This document shows, piece by piece, positions 17,724-26,632 of a stretch of DNA of 64,000 nt. Below the pieces are notes generated by a model. The model was not told the DNA's origin. It saw nothing but the letters and a program-made list of their open reading frames with translations, and made no database searches. A program made the translations under genes and the position numbers. Source of the stretch: Sphingopyxis granuli NBRC 100800. Its GTDB lineage: Bacteria; Pseudomonadota; Alphaproteobacteria; Sphingomonadales; Sphingomonadaceae. The stretch covers positions 1 through 64,000 of the forward strand of contig NZ_BCUA01000010.1 of the NCBI RefSeq assembly GCF_001591045.1, in the 5' to 3' direction. The first letter of the stretch is position 1. Each line of letters opens with the position of its first letter.

Positions 17724-18208
17724 CAGAAAATCCCCGCCGCCAGCCCCTCGGCCAGTGCGGCGCCCAGATCGCGCGCTTCGGCCAGCCGGTCTTCGGGGAT
17801 CGTCTTGGGCGCGAGGATCGCCTCGGGCGTCTGCGCGTCGGTATTGACGATCAGCGGATCGGCGACACGCCGCAGCCGCCAGCCGGTGGCGATGCGGTCG
17901 AGCTGGCGCTGCGCATTCTCACCGTCCGATCCGGCGCAGACGATCGTCGCATAGGGCCGCCCCTCCAGCCGGCCGAGGCACGGATAATAGCAGCGGTCGA
18001 ACATCTCCTTCATCGTCCCCGACAGCGCCGCGAGATTTTCGGGGCCGACGAACAGATAGCCCTGCGCCGCCAGCAGGTCGGCCTGCTCCGCCCGTTCGGC
18101 GGGGACCAGCCGCGCCGCCACGCCGCCGCCTTCCGCCGCCGCTTCGGCCAGCGCGCGGCTGCCGCCGGTTCGGCTGTGCCAAATGACAAGAAGTTTGCAT
18201 TTCGACAT
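17723..18208 (-). CDS. Flavodoxin-like (NADPH-dependent FMN reductase/WrbA-type) protein
   Basis: This is a cytosolic protein of 161 residues with a flavodoxin fold. The N-terminal KLLVIWHSRTGGSRALAEA forms the FMN phosphate loop, and GYLFVGPENLAALSGTMKEMFDRCYY matches the isoalloxazine-binding region of flavodoxin-like oxidoreductases. It is probably an FMN-dependent quinone or small-molecule reductase; the electron acceptor is unknown. The start at 18208 has AGAGGA seven bases ahead; an in-frame extension to 18499 lacks support and would cover the next gene's promoter. It is divergent from the alkylsulfatase gene, with 97 bases between the starts. Confidence 0.82.
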   Translation of the reverse strand: MSKCKLLVIWHSRTGGSRALAEAAAEGGGVAARLVPAERAEQADLLAAQGYLFVGPENLAALSGTMKEMFDRCYYPCLGRLEGRPYATIVCAGSDGENAQRQLDRIATGWRLRRVADPLIVNTDAQTPEAILAPKTIPEDRLAEARDLGAALAEGLAAGIF

Positions 18209-18305
18209 CGGCGAATCCTCTACGCGGGGCGCGGCGCACGGGGGCATCGGCTTGCCAACTCCCCGGGCGGGGCGCAAGCTGGACGAAAAGCGAGGGGAGG
18301 ATGCG

Positions 18306-20267
18306 ATGAAGCGTGCGATCGGCCTGATACCAATGCTGCTGTGGGCGAGCGGCGCGGTGGCGCAGGACGCGGCGAGCGAGGCGACCCGCGCGGCGCAAAC
18401 CGAACTAGCCGCGCGCCTGCCGCTGAACGACCCCGCCGACATGACGAACGCGACCCGCGGCAAGATCGCCGAGATCGCGGACGGCGTGATCCTCGGCAAG
18501 GATGGCCGAATCGTCTGGGATCGCCGCCCCTATGCCTTCCTCGCCGCCGACCAAGCGCCCGATACGGTCAATCCCTCGCTGTGGCGGCAGGCGCGGCTCA
18601 ACGCGGTGCACGGCCTGTTCGAGGTGGTGCCCGGCAAGATCTGGCAGGTGCGCGGCTACGACATCTCGGTGATGACGATCATCCGCGGCGAATCGGGCTG
18701 GATCGTCGTCGATCCACTGCTGACCGAAGAGGCGGCGGCGGCGGGCTGGAAGCTGTTCGCCGACACCGTCGAGGCGAAGGCGGGCAAGCGGCCGATCCGC
18801 GCAGTCATCTTCACCCACAGCCACAGCGACCATTTCGGCGGCGTCGGCGGCGTCGTCACGCCTGAACAGGTGCGCCGGGAGAATATCCGCATCATCGCCC
18901 CGCACGGCTTTTCGGAGGAAGCGACCGCGGAGAATGTCCTCGCCGGCAATGCGATGGGTCGCCGCGCGCTGTACATGTTCGGCGCGATCCTGCCGCCCGG
19001 CCCGACAGGGCAGGTCGACACCGGGCTGGGACCGAAGCTGTCGTCGGGCACCATCGGCTATATGGAGCCGACCGAGACGGTGCCCGCCGCGGGCGCAACG
19101 CTGACGATCGACGGGCTGGCGTTCGATTTCCTCGACGCCGCCGGCACCGAGGCGCCCGCCGAGTTCGTCTTCTATATCCCCGCCTACAAGGCGCTGCACA
19201 CGACCGAAGTCGTCACGCACAACCTCCACAATATCCTGACGCTGCGCGGCGCGCAGGTGCGTGACGCGCTGCACTGGTCGAAGGTGATCGACGCGATGCT
19301 GCTCAAATGGGGCGGCACGGCCGAGGTCGCGCTCGCCTCGCACCACTGGCCAACCTGGGGGCAGGGCGCGGTGGCGAAATGGCTGGCCGACCAGCGCGAC
19401 GCCTATCGCTACGTCCACGACCGCACGCTGTTCCTTGCCAACCGCGGCGCGACGCTCCACGAACTCGCCGACCAGACGGCCGAGGCGCCGGTGCAGGGCC
19501 GCGATTTCTCGACGCGCAATTATTACGGCACACTCAACCATAATATGAAGGCGACCTATCAGCGCTATTTCGGCTGGTGGGACGGTAATCCGGCGCATTT
19601 CAACCCGCTGCCCCCCGAACAGAGCGCCGCGAAATATGTCGCGCTCGCCGGTGGTCCCGACAAGCTGCTCGCCGCCGGGAAGGCGGCGATCGCGGCGGGC
19701 GATTATCGCTGGGCGGCCGAGCTGCTCGACAAGCTCGTCTTCGCACAGCCCGACAGTCAGGACGCGCGCGCGGCGCTGGCCTCAGCCTATGACCAGCTTG
19801 GCTATCAGGCCGAATCGGGGGCGTGGCGCAACTATTATCTCGCCGCCGCCGCGACGCTGCGTGGGACCGAGCTCGACACGCTCACCGGCAACGGCCAGAG
19901 CCGCAGCTTCGTCAGCGCGATTCCCACCGCGGTCTTCTTCGACGCGCTCGCGACGCGCTTCGACGCGGCAAAGGGCGCCGCGCTCGCCGGCACCTTCCAG
20001 TTCGTGCTGCCCGACAGCCGGGAAGCCGTCGCGGTGGTCGTCGGCGGCGGAGTCGAATTCCCGCGCCACGGCGTCACCGACCCCGCGCCGACCGCGACGA
20101 TCACCATCGACCGCAAGACGCTCGACGACGTGATGCTGGGGCAGGCGCAATTCCCGGCGCTGCTCCAGTCGGGTGCGATCCGCATCGACGGCGACCGCGC
20201 CGCCTTCCTGTCGTGGTTCGCGCTGCATCCGCCCGCCGATCCGCGCTTCAATGTGGTTGTGCCTTAA
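18306..20267 (+). CDS. Exported alkylsulfatase, SdsA/BDS1-type metallo-beta-lactamase
   Basis: This is a protein of 653 residues with a signal peptide (MKRAIGLIPMLLWASGAVAQ). The zinc site HSHSDHFGG (His171, His173, Asp175, His176) and a later KALHTTEVVTHNLHN segment belong to the class III alkylsulfatases that cut primary alkyl sulfates such as dodecyl sulfate. A dimerisation region follows (KATYQRYFGWWDGNPAHFNPLPP), and the last 120 residues form the SCP2-like C-terminal domain. It probably acts in the periplasm, freeing an alcohol and sulfate. GAGGGGAGGA just ahead of the ATG is an excellent ribosome site. It starts a run of four closely spaced genes ending in recJ. Confidence 0.93.
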   Translation: MKRAIGLIPMLLWASGAVAQDAASEATRAAQTELAARLPLNDPADMTNATRGKIAEIADGVILGKDGRIVWDRRPYAFLAADQAPDTVNPSLWRQARLNAVHGLFEVVPGKIWQVRGYDISVMTIIRGESGWIVVDPLLTEEAAAAGWKLFADTVEAKAGKRPIRAVIFTHSHSDHFGGVGGVVTPEQVRRENIRIIAPHGFSEEATAENVLAGNAMGRRALYMFGAILPPGPTGQVDTGLGPKLSSGTIGYMEPTETVPAAGATLTIDGLAFDFLDAAGTEAPAEFVFYIPAYKALHTTEVVTHNLHNILTLRGAQVRDALHWSKVIDAMLLKWGGTAEVALASHHWPTWGQGAVAKWLADQRDAYRYVHDRTLFLANRGATLHELADQTAEAPVQGRDFSTRNYYGTLNHNMKATYQRYFGWWDGNPAHFNPLPPEQSAAKYVALAGGPDKLLAAGKAAIAAGDYRWAAELLDKLVFAQPDSQDARAALASAYDQLGYQAESGAWRNYYLAAAATLRGTELDTLTGNGQSRSFVSAIPTAVFFDALATRFDAAKGAALAGTFQFVLPDSREAVAVVVGGGVEFPRHGVTDPAPTATITIDRKTLDDVMLGQAQFPALLQSGAIRIDGDRAAFLSWFALHPPADPRFNVVVP

Positions 20268-20273
20268 GGGCGC

Positions 20274-20822
20274 ATGCGCCTATCGAGGGGGATGAGCGAC
20301 GCCGCCATCCCCCACCCCACCGACCCCTTCGCGCCCGAGGCGATCAACGCCGTCGACGGGCTGACGCCGGTCGATCCCGCCTTTCGCCACGTGCTGCGCA
20401 TCGCGACGCTGCTCAACGCGCTGCCGCTGGCGATCGCCGCGATGCTGGCCGACATCTTCCTCGTCCGCGCGATCGACGGACCCTATGGCCTGCTGACCGT
20501 GCTCGGCTGGCTGCTCGGCGCGCTGGCGGTCGCCATCCTGCCGTCGCGGCGCGCGCAGCGCTGGGGCTACCGCGTCGGCGAGGGGCAGCTTCGCGTCGCG
20601 CACGGCTGGCTGTTCCGCACCGACACGATCGTCCCCTTCGTCCGCGTCCAGCATATCGACGTCGGGCAGGGCCCGGTCGAGCGCTGGTTCGGTCTCGCGC
20701 ATCTGGTCGTCCACACGTCAGGCACCCACAACAGCACGGTGACGCTGCCCGGCCTGCCCGCTGACCTTGCCGCGGCGATGCGCGAGACGATCCGCCGCCA
20801 TATCCACACCGATTTCGCATGA
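20274..20822 (+). CDS. PH-domain (DUF304/bPH2) membrane protein, YdbS-like
   Basis: This is a protein of 182 residues (176 if ATG 20292 is used). Two membrane helices occupy about 45-65 and 72-90, followed by a bacterial PH domain with YRVGEGQLRVAHGWLFRTDTIVPFVRVQHIDVGQGP, the hallmark of the YdbS family. It starts six bases after the alkylsulfatase stop and its stop overlaps the next start by four bases (ATGA), so it is translationally coupled. YdbS/YdbT pairs in Bacillus have been linked to resistance to certain bacteriocins; the role here is unknown. Ribosome sites are similar for both candidate starts. Confidence 0.85.
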   Translation: MRLSRGMSDAAIPHPTDPFAPEAINAVDGLTPVDPAFRHVLRIATLLNALPLAIAAMLADIFLVRAIDGPYGLLTVLGWLLGALAVAILPSRRAQRWGYRVGEGQLRVAHGWLFRTDTIVPFVRVQHIDVGQGPVERWFGLAHLVVHTSGTHNSTVTLPGLPADLAAAMRETIRRHIHTDFA

Positions 20823-22324
20823 CCGACGCAGCCGCCCCGCCCACCGCGGAAGCCGAGCCGCACTGGCTGCGCCTCCACCCCGCGACGCTCGCGCTGTCGA
20901 TCGCGAAGCTCGGGCCGCGCTCGCTCAATTTCCTGCCCGCGATCGCGGCGCTGGGGGTCACCGGCAACTGGGCCTATATCGTGCCGGCCTTCCTGCTCTT
21001 CCTGCTTTTCTCACTGCTCGCGGCCTGGCTTCACTGGTTACGCTTCCGCTTCGCGGTGGGGGCGGACGAAGTCGTCATCGAAAGCGGCGTGCTGGCGCGC
21101 CAGCACCGCACCATCCCCTTCGATCGCATCCAGGACGTCAGCATCGAGCAGGGATTGATCGCCCGCGTGCTCGGCATCGCGAAGGTCGAGTTCGAGACCG
21201 GGGCGGGCGGCGGCAAGGACCATGACGCAAGCCTCGACGCGGTCGGTCTTGACGCTGCGGAAGCGCTGCGCGGCGTAATCCGCGCGCACCGCAGCGAACT
21301 GGCCACTGCGCTTGCCCCCGCCGATGCGCCGGGCGCGGAGGATCGGCTGCTCTTCGCGATGGGGCCGCGCCGGCTGCTAATCGCCGGGCTGTTCAACTTC
21401 TCGCTCGCGGCGCTCGCGGTCTTTGGCGCGGCCATGCAGTTCTTCGACAATCTGCTGCCCTTCGACTTCAACATCTTCAACCCGGTCGACTGGATCGATG
21501 TCGCCGAAGCCTACGGCCTCGACGCCTGGCTCGTCGCGCATCGCTGGGTCGCCGGGCTGGGCGCGGCGATCTCGCTGCTCTTCATCGGCTTTGCCGGCGG
21601 GGTCGCGACGATGTTTTTCACCAACTGGGGTTTCCGCCTGACGCGCGAACCGCGCGCACTGCGCCGCACCCGCGGGCTGACGACGCGCACCGACGTCGCG
21701 ATGCCGGTGCGCCGCGTGCAGGCCGCGATCCTCGTCACCGGCTGGCTGCGCGAGCGGTTCGGCTGGCACGAGCTGCGGCTCCAGAGCCTGGCAAGCGACG
21801 GCGGGAAGGAGCGCGACCACCAGGTGGTGCCCTTCGGCACGCTGCGCGAAATCGATCCGGTGCTCGCGACCGTGGCGATCGATCGTCCGCCTGGGGAAAC
21901 ACGCTGGGAACGCAGTCACCATATCGTTGCGCTCGGGGGGCTGCTCGGCGCCGTGATAGCCGCGGTCGGCGGCGCGGTGGCGATCGCGCGCGGCGAACCG
22001 CTCGGCAGCCTCGCGATTGCGGCGGCCGTCCTTCTGGCGCTGGCCGCGTTGGTCGGCGCGCGCTTCCGCCTGTGGGCCGACCTCGGCGATCGGGTCGCGA
22101 TCCGCCGCGGCTGGTGGAAACCGAAGCTGACCCTGCTGCCCCACGCCTCGGTGCAGAGCATCGACCTCAGGACCGACTTCGTTCTCCGCCCGCTCGGCCT
22201 CGCGACGCTGGTGTTCGGGGTACCCGGCGGCAGCGCGCTCGGCAGCCATGCGATCCCCGCCATCCCGGTCGGCATCGCGCAGGCGCTGCGCACGCGCATC
22301 CTCGCGGCGGGAGGCGCGGCATGA
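20819..22324 (+). CDS. PH-domain (DUF304/bPH2) membrane protein, YdbT-like
   Basis: This is a protein of 501 residues with repeated units of paired membrane helices followed by bPH2 domains. The first is at about 45-165 (RFRFAVGADEVVIESGVLARQHRTIPFDRIQDVSIEQG), the second at about 235-345, and the third at about 360-495 with LLPHASVQSIDLRTDFVLRPLGLATL. It partners the smaller YdbS-like protein upstream, with which it overlaps by four bases; its own stop overlaps recJ by four bases. The pair probably forms an inner-membrane complex. Direct ligand data for this family are lacking. Confidence 0.86.
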   Translation: MTDAAAPPTAEAEPHWLRLHPATLALSIAKLGPRSLNFLPAIAALGVTGNWAYIVPAFLLFLLFSLLAAWLHWLRFRFAVGADEVVIESGVLARQHRTIPFDRIQDVSIEQGLIARVLGIAKVEFETGAGGGKDHDASLDAVGLDAAEALRGVIRAHRSELATALAPADAPGAEDRLLFAMGPRRLLIAGLFNFSLAALAVFGAAMQFFDNLLPFDFNIFNPVDWIDVAEAYGLDAWLVAHRWVAGLGAAISLLFIGFAGGVATMFFTNWGFRLTREPRALRRTRGLTTRTDVAMPVRRVQAAILVTGWLRERFGWHELRLQSLASDGGKERDHQVVPFGTLREIDPVLATVAIDRPPGETRWERSHHIVALGGLLGAVIAAVGGAVAIARGEPLGSLAIAAAVLLALAALVGARFRLWADLGDRVAIRRGWWKPKLTLLPHASVQSIDLRTDFVLRPLGLATLVFGVPGGSALGSHAIPAIPVGIAQALRTRILAAGGAA

Positions 22325-24090
22325 CCGACACCGCGCTCGGCATCGCGCGGTCCATTCTCGGCCAGCCGTGGCGCTGGCGGCGGACCAGCGCACAGATGGG
22401 CGGCGAAAACCTCGCCCCCGACGATCTCGTCGCCCAGCTCCTGCTCGCGCGCGGGGTGCCGCGCGACGATATCGAGCGCCAGCGGGCGCCGACATTGCGC
22501 GCCTTCATGCCCGACCCGTCGTTGTTCCGCGACATGGACGCCGCCGCCGCGCGGCTCGCCGACGCGGTCGAGGCGCGCGAGGCGGTCACCGTCTTCGGCG
22601 ACTATGATGTCGACGGCGCGACCTCGGCGGCGCTGCTCGTCCGCCTGCTGCGCGCGCTCGACGTCCCCGTCGGCGCCTATATCCCCGACCGGCTGATGGA
22701 AGGCTATGGCCCCTCGGGCGCCGCGCTGGTCCGGATCGGCGCGGCCGGATCGCGGCTCGTCGTCACCGTCGATTGCGGCGCGCAGGCCTTCGACGCGATC
22801 GCCGAGGCCAAGGCCGCGGGGGTCGAGGTGATCGTCGTCGACCATCACCAATGCGCGACGACGCTGCCGCAGGCCTTCGCCGTCGTGAACCCCAACCGGC
22901 TCGACGAGGCTCCCGACGCGGCACTCCACGGCAATCTCGCTGCGGTCGGGGTCGCCTTCCTGCTCGGCGCGGCGCTGCTCCGCACGCTGCGCACGCGCGG
23001 CTTCTTCGGATCGCGGCCCGAACCCGCGCTGATCGACCTGCTCGATCTCGTTGCACTCGGCACCGTCGCCGACGTCGCGCGGCTGACCGGCTTCAACCGT
23101 GCGCTGGTGACGCAGGGACTGAAGGTGATGGCACGGCGCGGCAACATCGGACTCGCGGCGCTGATGGACGCGGCGCGGCTCACCAAGCCTCCGACCGCGA
23201 GCGACATGGGCTTCGCACTCGGCCCGCGCATCAACGCCGGCGGCCGCGTCGGCAAATCCGACCTCGGTGTGCGGCTGCTCACCACCTCGGACCCGCAAGA
23301 GGCGGCCGATATCGCGCAGGAACTGAACCGCCTGAACGAGGAGCGCCGCGCGATCGAGGCCGCAGTGCTCGACCAGGCGATCGAGGCGAGCGCCGCCTGC
23401 GCCAACGCTCCCGTCGCGCTCGTCGCCGCATCGGGCTGGCACCCCGGCGTGATCGGCATCGTCGCGGGGCGGCTCAAGGAACGGCTGCACCGCCCCGCGA
23501 TCGTCGTCGCGCTGGGCGACGACGGCATCGGCAAGGGGTCGGGCCGCTCGATCGCTGGCGTCGACCTCGGCGCTGCGGTGCTCGCCGCGAAGGAGACGGG
23601 GCTGCTCGTCGCAGGGGGCGGTCACGCGATGGCGGCGGGACTGACCGTCGCCGCCGACCGCATCGACGCGCTCGGCGCCTTCCTAAGCGACCGGCTCGCC
23701 GCCGACGTCGAGCGGGCGAGCGGCGACAAGGCGCTGCTGATCGACGCCGTGCTCGCGCCGCGCGGCATCAGCCCGCTGTGGTGCGAAGCGATCGACAGCG
23801 CGGGGCCCTATGGCGCCGGCTGGCCCGCGCCGCGCGTCGCGACCGGCCCGGTGCGTATCGTCGAGGCGGGGATCGTCGGCACCGATCACCTGCGCCTGAT
23901 CGTCTCCGGCGACGACGGTGCGCGTTTCAAGGCGATCGCCTTCCGCAGCGCCGAAAGCCTGCTCGGCCAGACGCTGCTCCACGCGCGCGGCGGCCGCAAG
24001 CTGTGGCTCGCAGGCCGCGCGAAACGCGACGACTGGGGCAGCCGCCCCGCCGCCGAACTGCACCTCGAGGATGCCGCCTGGGCCGACTGA
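22321..24090 (+). CDS. recJ: Single-stranded-DNA-specific exonuclease RecJ
   Basis: This is a cytosolic protein of 589 residues. The DHH-family metal motifs are in place: FGDYDVDGATS (about 92-102), TVDCG and VDHHQ (174-177), and the DHHA1 motif GGGHAMAAGL near residue 437, with the OB-fold C-terminal domain after that. It degrades single-stranded DNA 5' to 3' in recombination and mismatch repair. The start at 22321 overlaps the preceding stop by four bases; the frame extends further upstream but inside the PH-domain gene. The operon link between alkylsulfatase, PH-domain proteins and recJ is probably positional rather than functional. Confidence 0.96.
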   Translation: MTDTALGIARSILGQPWRWRRTSAQMGGENLAPDDLVAQLLLARGVPRDDIERQRAPTLRAFMPDPSLFRDMDAAAARLADAVEAREAVTVFGDYDVDGATSAALLVRLLRALDVPVGAYIPDRLMEGYGPSGAALVRIGAAGSRLVVTVDCGAQAFDAIAEAKAAGVEVIVVDHHQCATTLPQAFAVVNPNRLDEAPDAALHGNLAAVGVAFLLGAALLRTLRTRGFFGSRPEPALIDLLDLVALGTVADVARLTGFNRALVTQGLKVMARRGNIGLAALMDAARLTKPPTASDMGFALGPRINAGGRVGKSDLGVRLLTTSDPQEAADIAQELNRLNEERRAIEAAVLDQAIEASAACANAPVALVAASGWHPGVIGIVAGRLKERLHRPAIVVALGDDGIGKGSGRSIAGVDLGAAVLAAKETGLLVAGGGHAMAAGLTVAADRIDALGAFLSDRLAADVERASGDKALLIDAVLAPRGISPLWCEAIDSAGPYGAGWPAPRVATGPVRIVEAGIVGTDHLRLIVSGDDGARFKAIAFRSAESLLGQTLLHARGGRKLWLAGRAKRDDWGSRPAAELHLEDAAWAD

Positions 24091-24179
24091 CCGACGCCGG
24101 CGATATTTCTGCCCTGCCGGCCACCGGCGCGCTTGACCGCAGGAACACGCGCGTCTAAGGCGCCGCTTCACCGACTGAC

Positions 24180-24255
24180 GGCCCCTTCGTCTAGCGGTCT
24201 AGGACGTCGCCCTTTCACGGCGAAAACACGGGTTCGAGTCCCGTAGGGGTCACCA
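24180..24255 (+). tRNA. tRNA-Glu (anticodon TTC)
   Basis: This is a 76-base cloverleaf starting GGCCCCTTCGTC and ending AGGGGTCACCA. The acceptor stem pairs over seven bases (one G-T), the anticodon loop is CTTTCAC (anticodon TTC), the T arm is CACGGGTTCGAGTCCCGT-like, and CCA is encoded. It resembles other bacterial tRNA-Glu genes closely. It stands alone between recJ and the amidohydrolase gene. Confidence 0.95.
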
Positions 24256-24363
24256 TTGGCGAGTTTTCGCCGTTCTGGGATCATGAAGCGATCCCTTTGA
24301 TTCGGTTGTCCCAGCGCCCTTATCGGCTCGTTTTAACGGCCCGGATCGTGGTTGCGAGTGGCG

Positions 24364-25716
24364 TCATTTGCGCGGATCGGGGCGGGCCAGGATCATCATC
24401 GCCGAGAGCGCCAGCGTCTGGGCGCCGCGTTTGATCGTCGGTTCGGGCACGGGCGCGAAATAGGGTGAGTGGTTGACCGGCAGCGGTTTTCCTTCCGCCT
24501 CGTACCGTGCGATCATCGCCGGATCGTAGCCGCCGATCGCGAAGAAGACCGAAGGCACGCCTTCGTCGATGAAGGCCGAGAAATCCTCGCTGGCGGTGCC
24601 GCCCGCCGCGCTCGCGGGGACGAACTGCACATCCTTGCCGAAGGCCGTCGTCAGCATCGCCGCCGACCGCGCCGACAGCGCCGCGTCGTTGCGGACGGCG
24701 TTCGTGCCCGTCGGCTGCGCGATCGTTGGTTCGGGCGCGCGCGCCATCGCCGCGACCGAGCGCGCGGTGCGCTCGACGCCTTCGACGAGCAGCTTGCGCG
24801 TCGCCTCGTCGTGCGAGCGCAGAGTCAGCTTCAGGTCGGCGTGGTCGGGAATGATGTTGTTGACCGTCCCCGCGACGAAAGCCCCGACGGTCACCACGCC
24901 GAACGCCTTGGGATCCTTTTCGCGGCTGATGATCGTCTGGACGTCGGTGACGAAACGGCTGCCCATCATCACCGGATCGATGCTCTTGTCGGGCATCGAT
25001 CCGTGCGCGCCGACGCCGTGGAAGGTGATGTCGATCGCGTCCGAGGCCGAACTGACGACGCCGTCCTTCACCACCACCGTGCCGACCGGCATCGGACCGA
25101 CGTGCGCGGCGAAGCCGAAATCGGGCTTGGGCCAGCGGGTGAACAGCCCGTCGGCGATCATCGCCTTCGCGCCGCTGACATTTTCCTCCGACGGCTGGCC
25201 GATGAACATCAGCGTGCCGCTCCACTGGTCCTTCATCGCCGCGAGCGCCGCTGCGGCGCCAACCCACCAGGCCATGTGGCTGTCGTGGCCGCAGCTATGG
25301 TCGACGAAGCTCAGCTTGCCGTCGACGGTCTGCTGGGCACGGCTGGCATAGGGGAGGCCGGTCTTTTCCTCCATCGGCAGCGCGTCCATTTCGGTGCGCA
25401 CGAGCAAGGTCGGCCCTTCGCCGTTCTTCAGGATCGCGACGATACCGGTCTGGCCGACCTTTTCGGTGACGGTGAAGCCCAGCTTGCGCATCTCGGCCGC
25501 GAGCAGGGCGGCGGTGCGCACCTCCTGAAAGCCGACCTCGGGATGCGCGTGGAGATCCTTGTAGAGCGCGTCGAGATGCGGATACTGCCTGTCGATCGTC
25601 GCGTCGATGCGCGCCAGCGCGGCGGCGACGTCGAAGCCGGGAGCGGTCGGTGCGGGCTGCGCCAGGGCGGGAAGCGCCGCGAGGCCGGCGGTCAGGGTGA
25701 GCAATATCTTGTGCAT
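24364..25716 (-). CDS. Exported M20 family amidohydrolase (aminoacylase/hippurate-hydrolase type)
   Basis: This is a protein of 450 residues with a signal peptide (MHKILLTLTAGLAALPALAQ). M20D signatures are visible: HAHPEVGFQE, RTEMDALPM, the metal site SCGHDSH (Cys142, His144), GQPSEEN with the catalytic Glu, a dimerisation domain of about 225-340 with HGVGAHGSMPD, and GGTASEDFSAF near the end. It probably cleaves N-acyl amino acids or peptides in the periplasm. The Cys as a metal ligand is normal in this subfamily. The TetR gene lies upstream on the same strand, 41 bases away, so the two may be cotranscribed. Confidence 0.9.
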   Translation of the reverse strand: MHKILLTLTAGLAALPALAQPAPTAPGFDVAAALARIDATIDRQYPHLDALYKDLHAHPEVGFQEVRTAALLAAEMRKLGFTVTEKVGQTGIVAILKNGEGPTLLVRTEMDALPMEEKTGLPYASRAQQTVDGKLSFVDHSCGHDSHMAWWVGAAAALAAMKDQWSGTLMFIGQPSEENVSGAKAMIADGLFTRWPKPDFGFAAHVGPMPVGTVVVKDGVVSSASDAIDITFHGVGAHGSMPDKSIDPVMMGSRFVTDVQTIISREKDPKAFGVVTVGAFVAGTVNNIIPDHADLKLTLRSHDEATRKLLVEGVERTARSVAAMARAPEPTIAQPTGTNAVRNDAALSARSAAMLTTAFGKDVQFVPASAAGGTASEDFSAFIDEGVPSVFFAIGGYDPAMIARYEAEGKPLPVNHSPYFAPVPEPTIKRGAQTLALSAMMILARPDPRK

Positions 25717-25757
25717 CGGGCGGTCTCCGCTGTGGGATGGAAAGGTGGCGGGCTGGC

Positions 25758-26339
25758 TCAGCGCAGGAGTGCGATCACCAGGCGCTGGAGGAAATCGTCG
25801 CCGAGCGGCCGGCCGGTGAGATAGCCCTGGTCGATCGCGGCAGCGAGGGTGAAGATGATCTCGAACGGCGGCAGGACGGGATGGATGTCCTGCGCGGCGA
25901 GCGCGCGCGTGAGGATTGTGACACTGGCCTTGCGTCGTATATGCTGGGCATCGGCAATCGGGGCGATCAGATCGGGCGCGACGCGACGTGCCTCGTATAT
26001 GGCGGGCAGGCAGGTCGCGATGACCGGATCATGGTAGCGGTTGCGAACAGCGGTCGCAAAGGCAAGCAGATCGGCCGCCACGTCGCCGGTATCGCCGAGC
26101 AGCGCATCGTCGAAGCGATCGTTGAATGCATCGATGAACGCCGCGATGGCCGAAGGCCAGCGGCGATAGAAGGTCGGGCGGGGAACGCCCGCGTGCCGGC
26201 AGACGCGATTGATCGACAGGCCGGCGAAGCCGAACTCGCCCAATATGGCGACCGCGCTGGCCTTGATCCGCTCGTCGAGTTCGGCCTGCCGCGGCCGTCC
26301 CGCCGTCGTGTCCCTGTCGCCCAATATCGTGACTTCCAT
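25758..26339 (-). CDS. TetR/AcrR family transcriptional regulator
   Basis: This is a protein of 193 residues. The N-terminal DNA-binding domain (about 20-66) has ILGEFGFAGLSINRVCRHAGVPRPTFYRRWPS, a typical TetR helix-turn-helix; the C-terminal ligand domain is divergent. The ATG at 26339 gives a normal TetR length; an in-frame extension to 26612 would run through the operator region. It is divergent from a TonB receptor gene, and two near-identical elements lie between them (26393-26414 and 26521-26547), so it probably represses both its own gene and the receptor-lipase unit. The effector is unknown but may be the imported compound. The M20 amidohydrolase follows on the same strand. Confidence 0.87.
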   Translation of the reverse strand: MEVTILGDRDTTAGRPRQAELDERIKASAVAILGEFGFAGLSINRVCRHAGVPRPTFYRRWPSAIAAFIDAFNDRFDDALLGDTGDVAADLLAFATAVRNRYHDPVIATCLPAIYEARRVAPDLIAPIADAQHIRRKASVTILTRALAAQDIHPVLPPFEIIFTLAAAIDQGYLTGRPLGDDFLQRLVIALLR

Positions 26340-26392
26340 CTCCACCGCACTCGCAATGCCCGATCGCACCGTTCCAGGCGAACGAATAATAT

Positions 26393-26414
26393 CGATACAT
26401 AGATGTATCGTAAT
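26393..26414. promoter_or_regulatory. Candidate TetR operator, copy 1
   Basis: CGATACAT-AG-ATGTATCG is a perfect 8-base inverted repeat (26393-26410) extending into TAAT. Its right part, ATACATAGATGTATCGTAAT, matches copy 2 at 16 of 20 bases. It lies 54 bases upstream of the tetR start. Confidence 0.7.
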
Positions 26415-26520
26415 ATCGCGCCGGGTCAAGGGCTTCGCCCGCGAATGCCGGTTCGGCCCCTCGCCCTCGCCCCGTTCGAGGCTTGACACCCGCACCGATT
26501 CTACGCCAAAGCCCCTTTCG

Positions 26521-26547
26521 ATGCATGATTGTATCGTAATCATGCAT
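26521..26547. promoter_or_regulatory. Candidate TetR operator, copy 2
   Basis: ATGCATGATT-GTATCGT-AATCATGCAT is a perfect 10-base inverted repeat with a 7-base spacer. It shares the 11-mer TGTATCGTAAT with copy 1. It lies about 86 bases upstream of the TonB-receptor start. Confidence 0.7.
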
Positions 26548-26632
26548 GGCAGCGACCGATAATGACGAGGGGCGCGCCCGACCGGCCAAGCCCGCACCGC
26601 CGTTGCCGGCAAACAGGGAAGGGCTCTTCAAA

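Noticed and set aside
24180-24363. Integration site next to tRNA-Glu
   Set aside because: tRNA genes often serve as attachment sites, but there is no integrase, and no duplicated tRNA 3' end was seen in the window.
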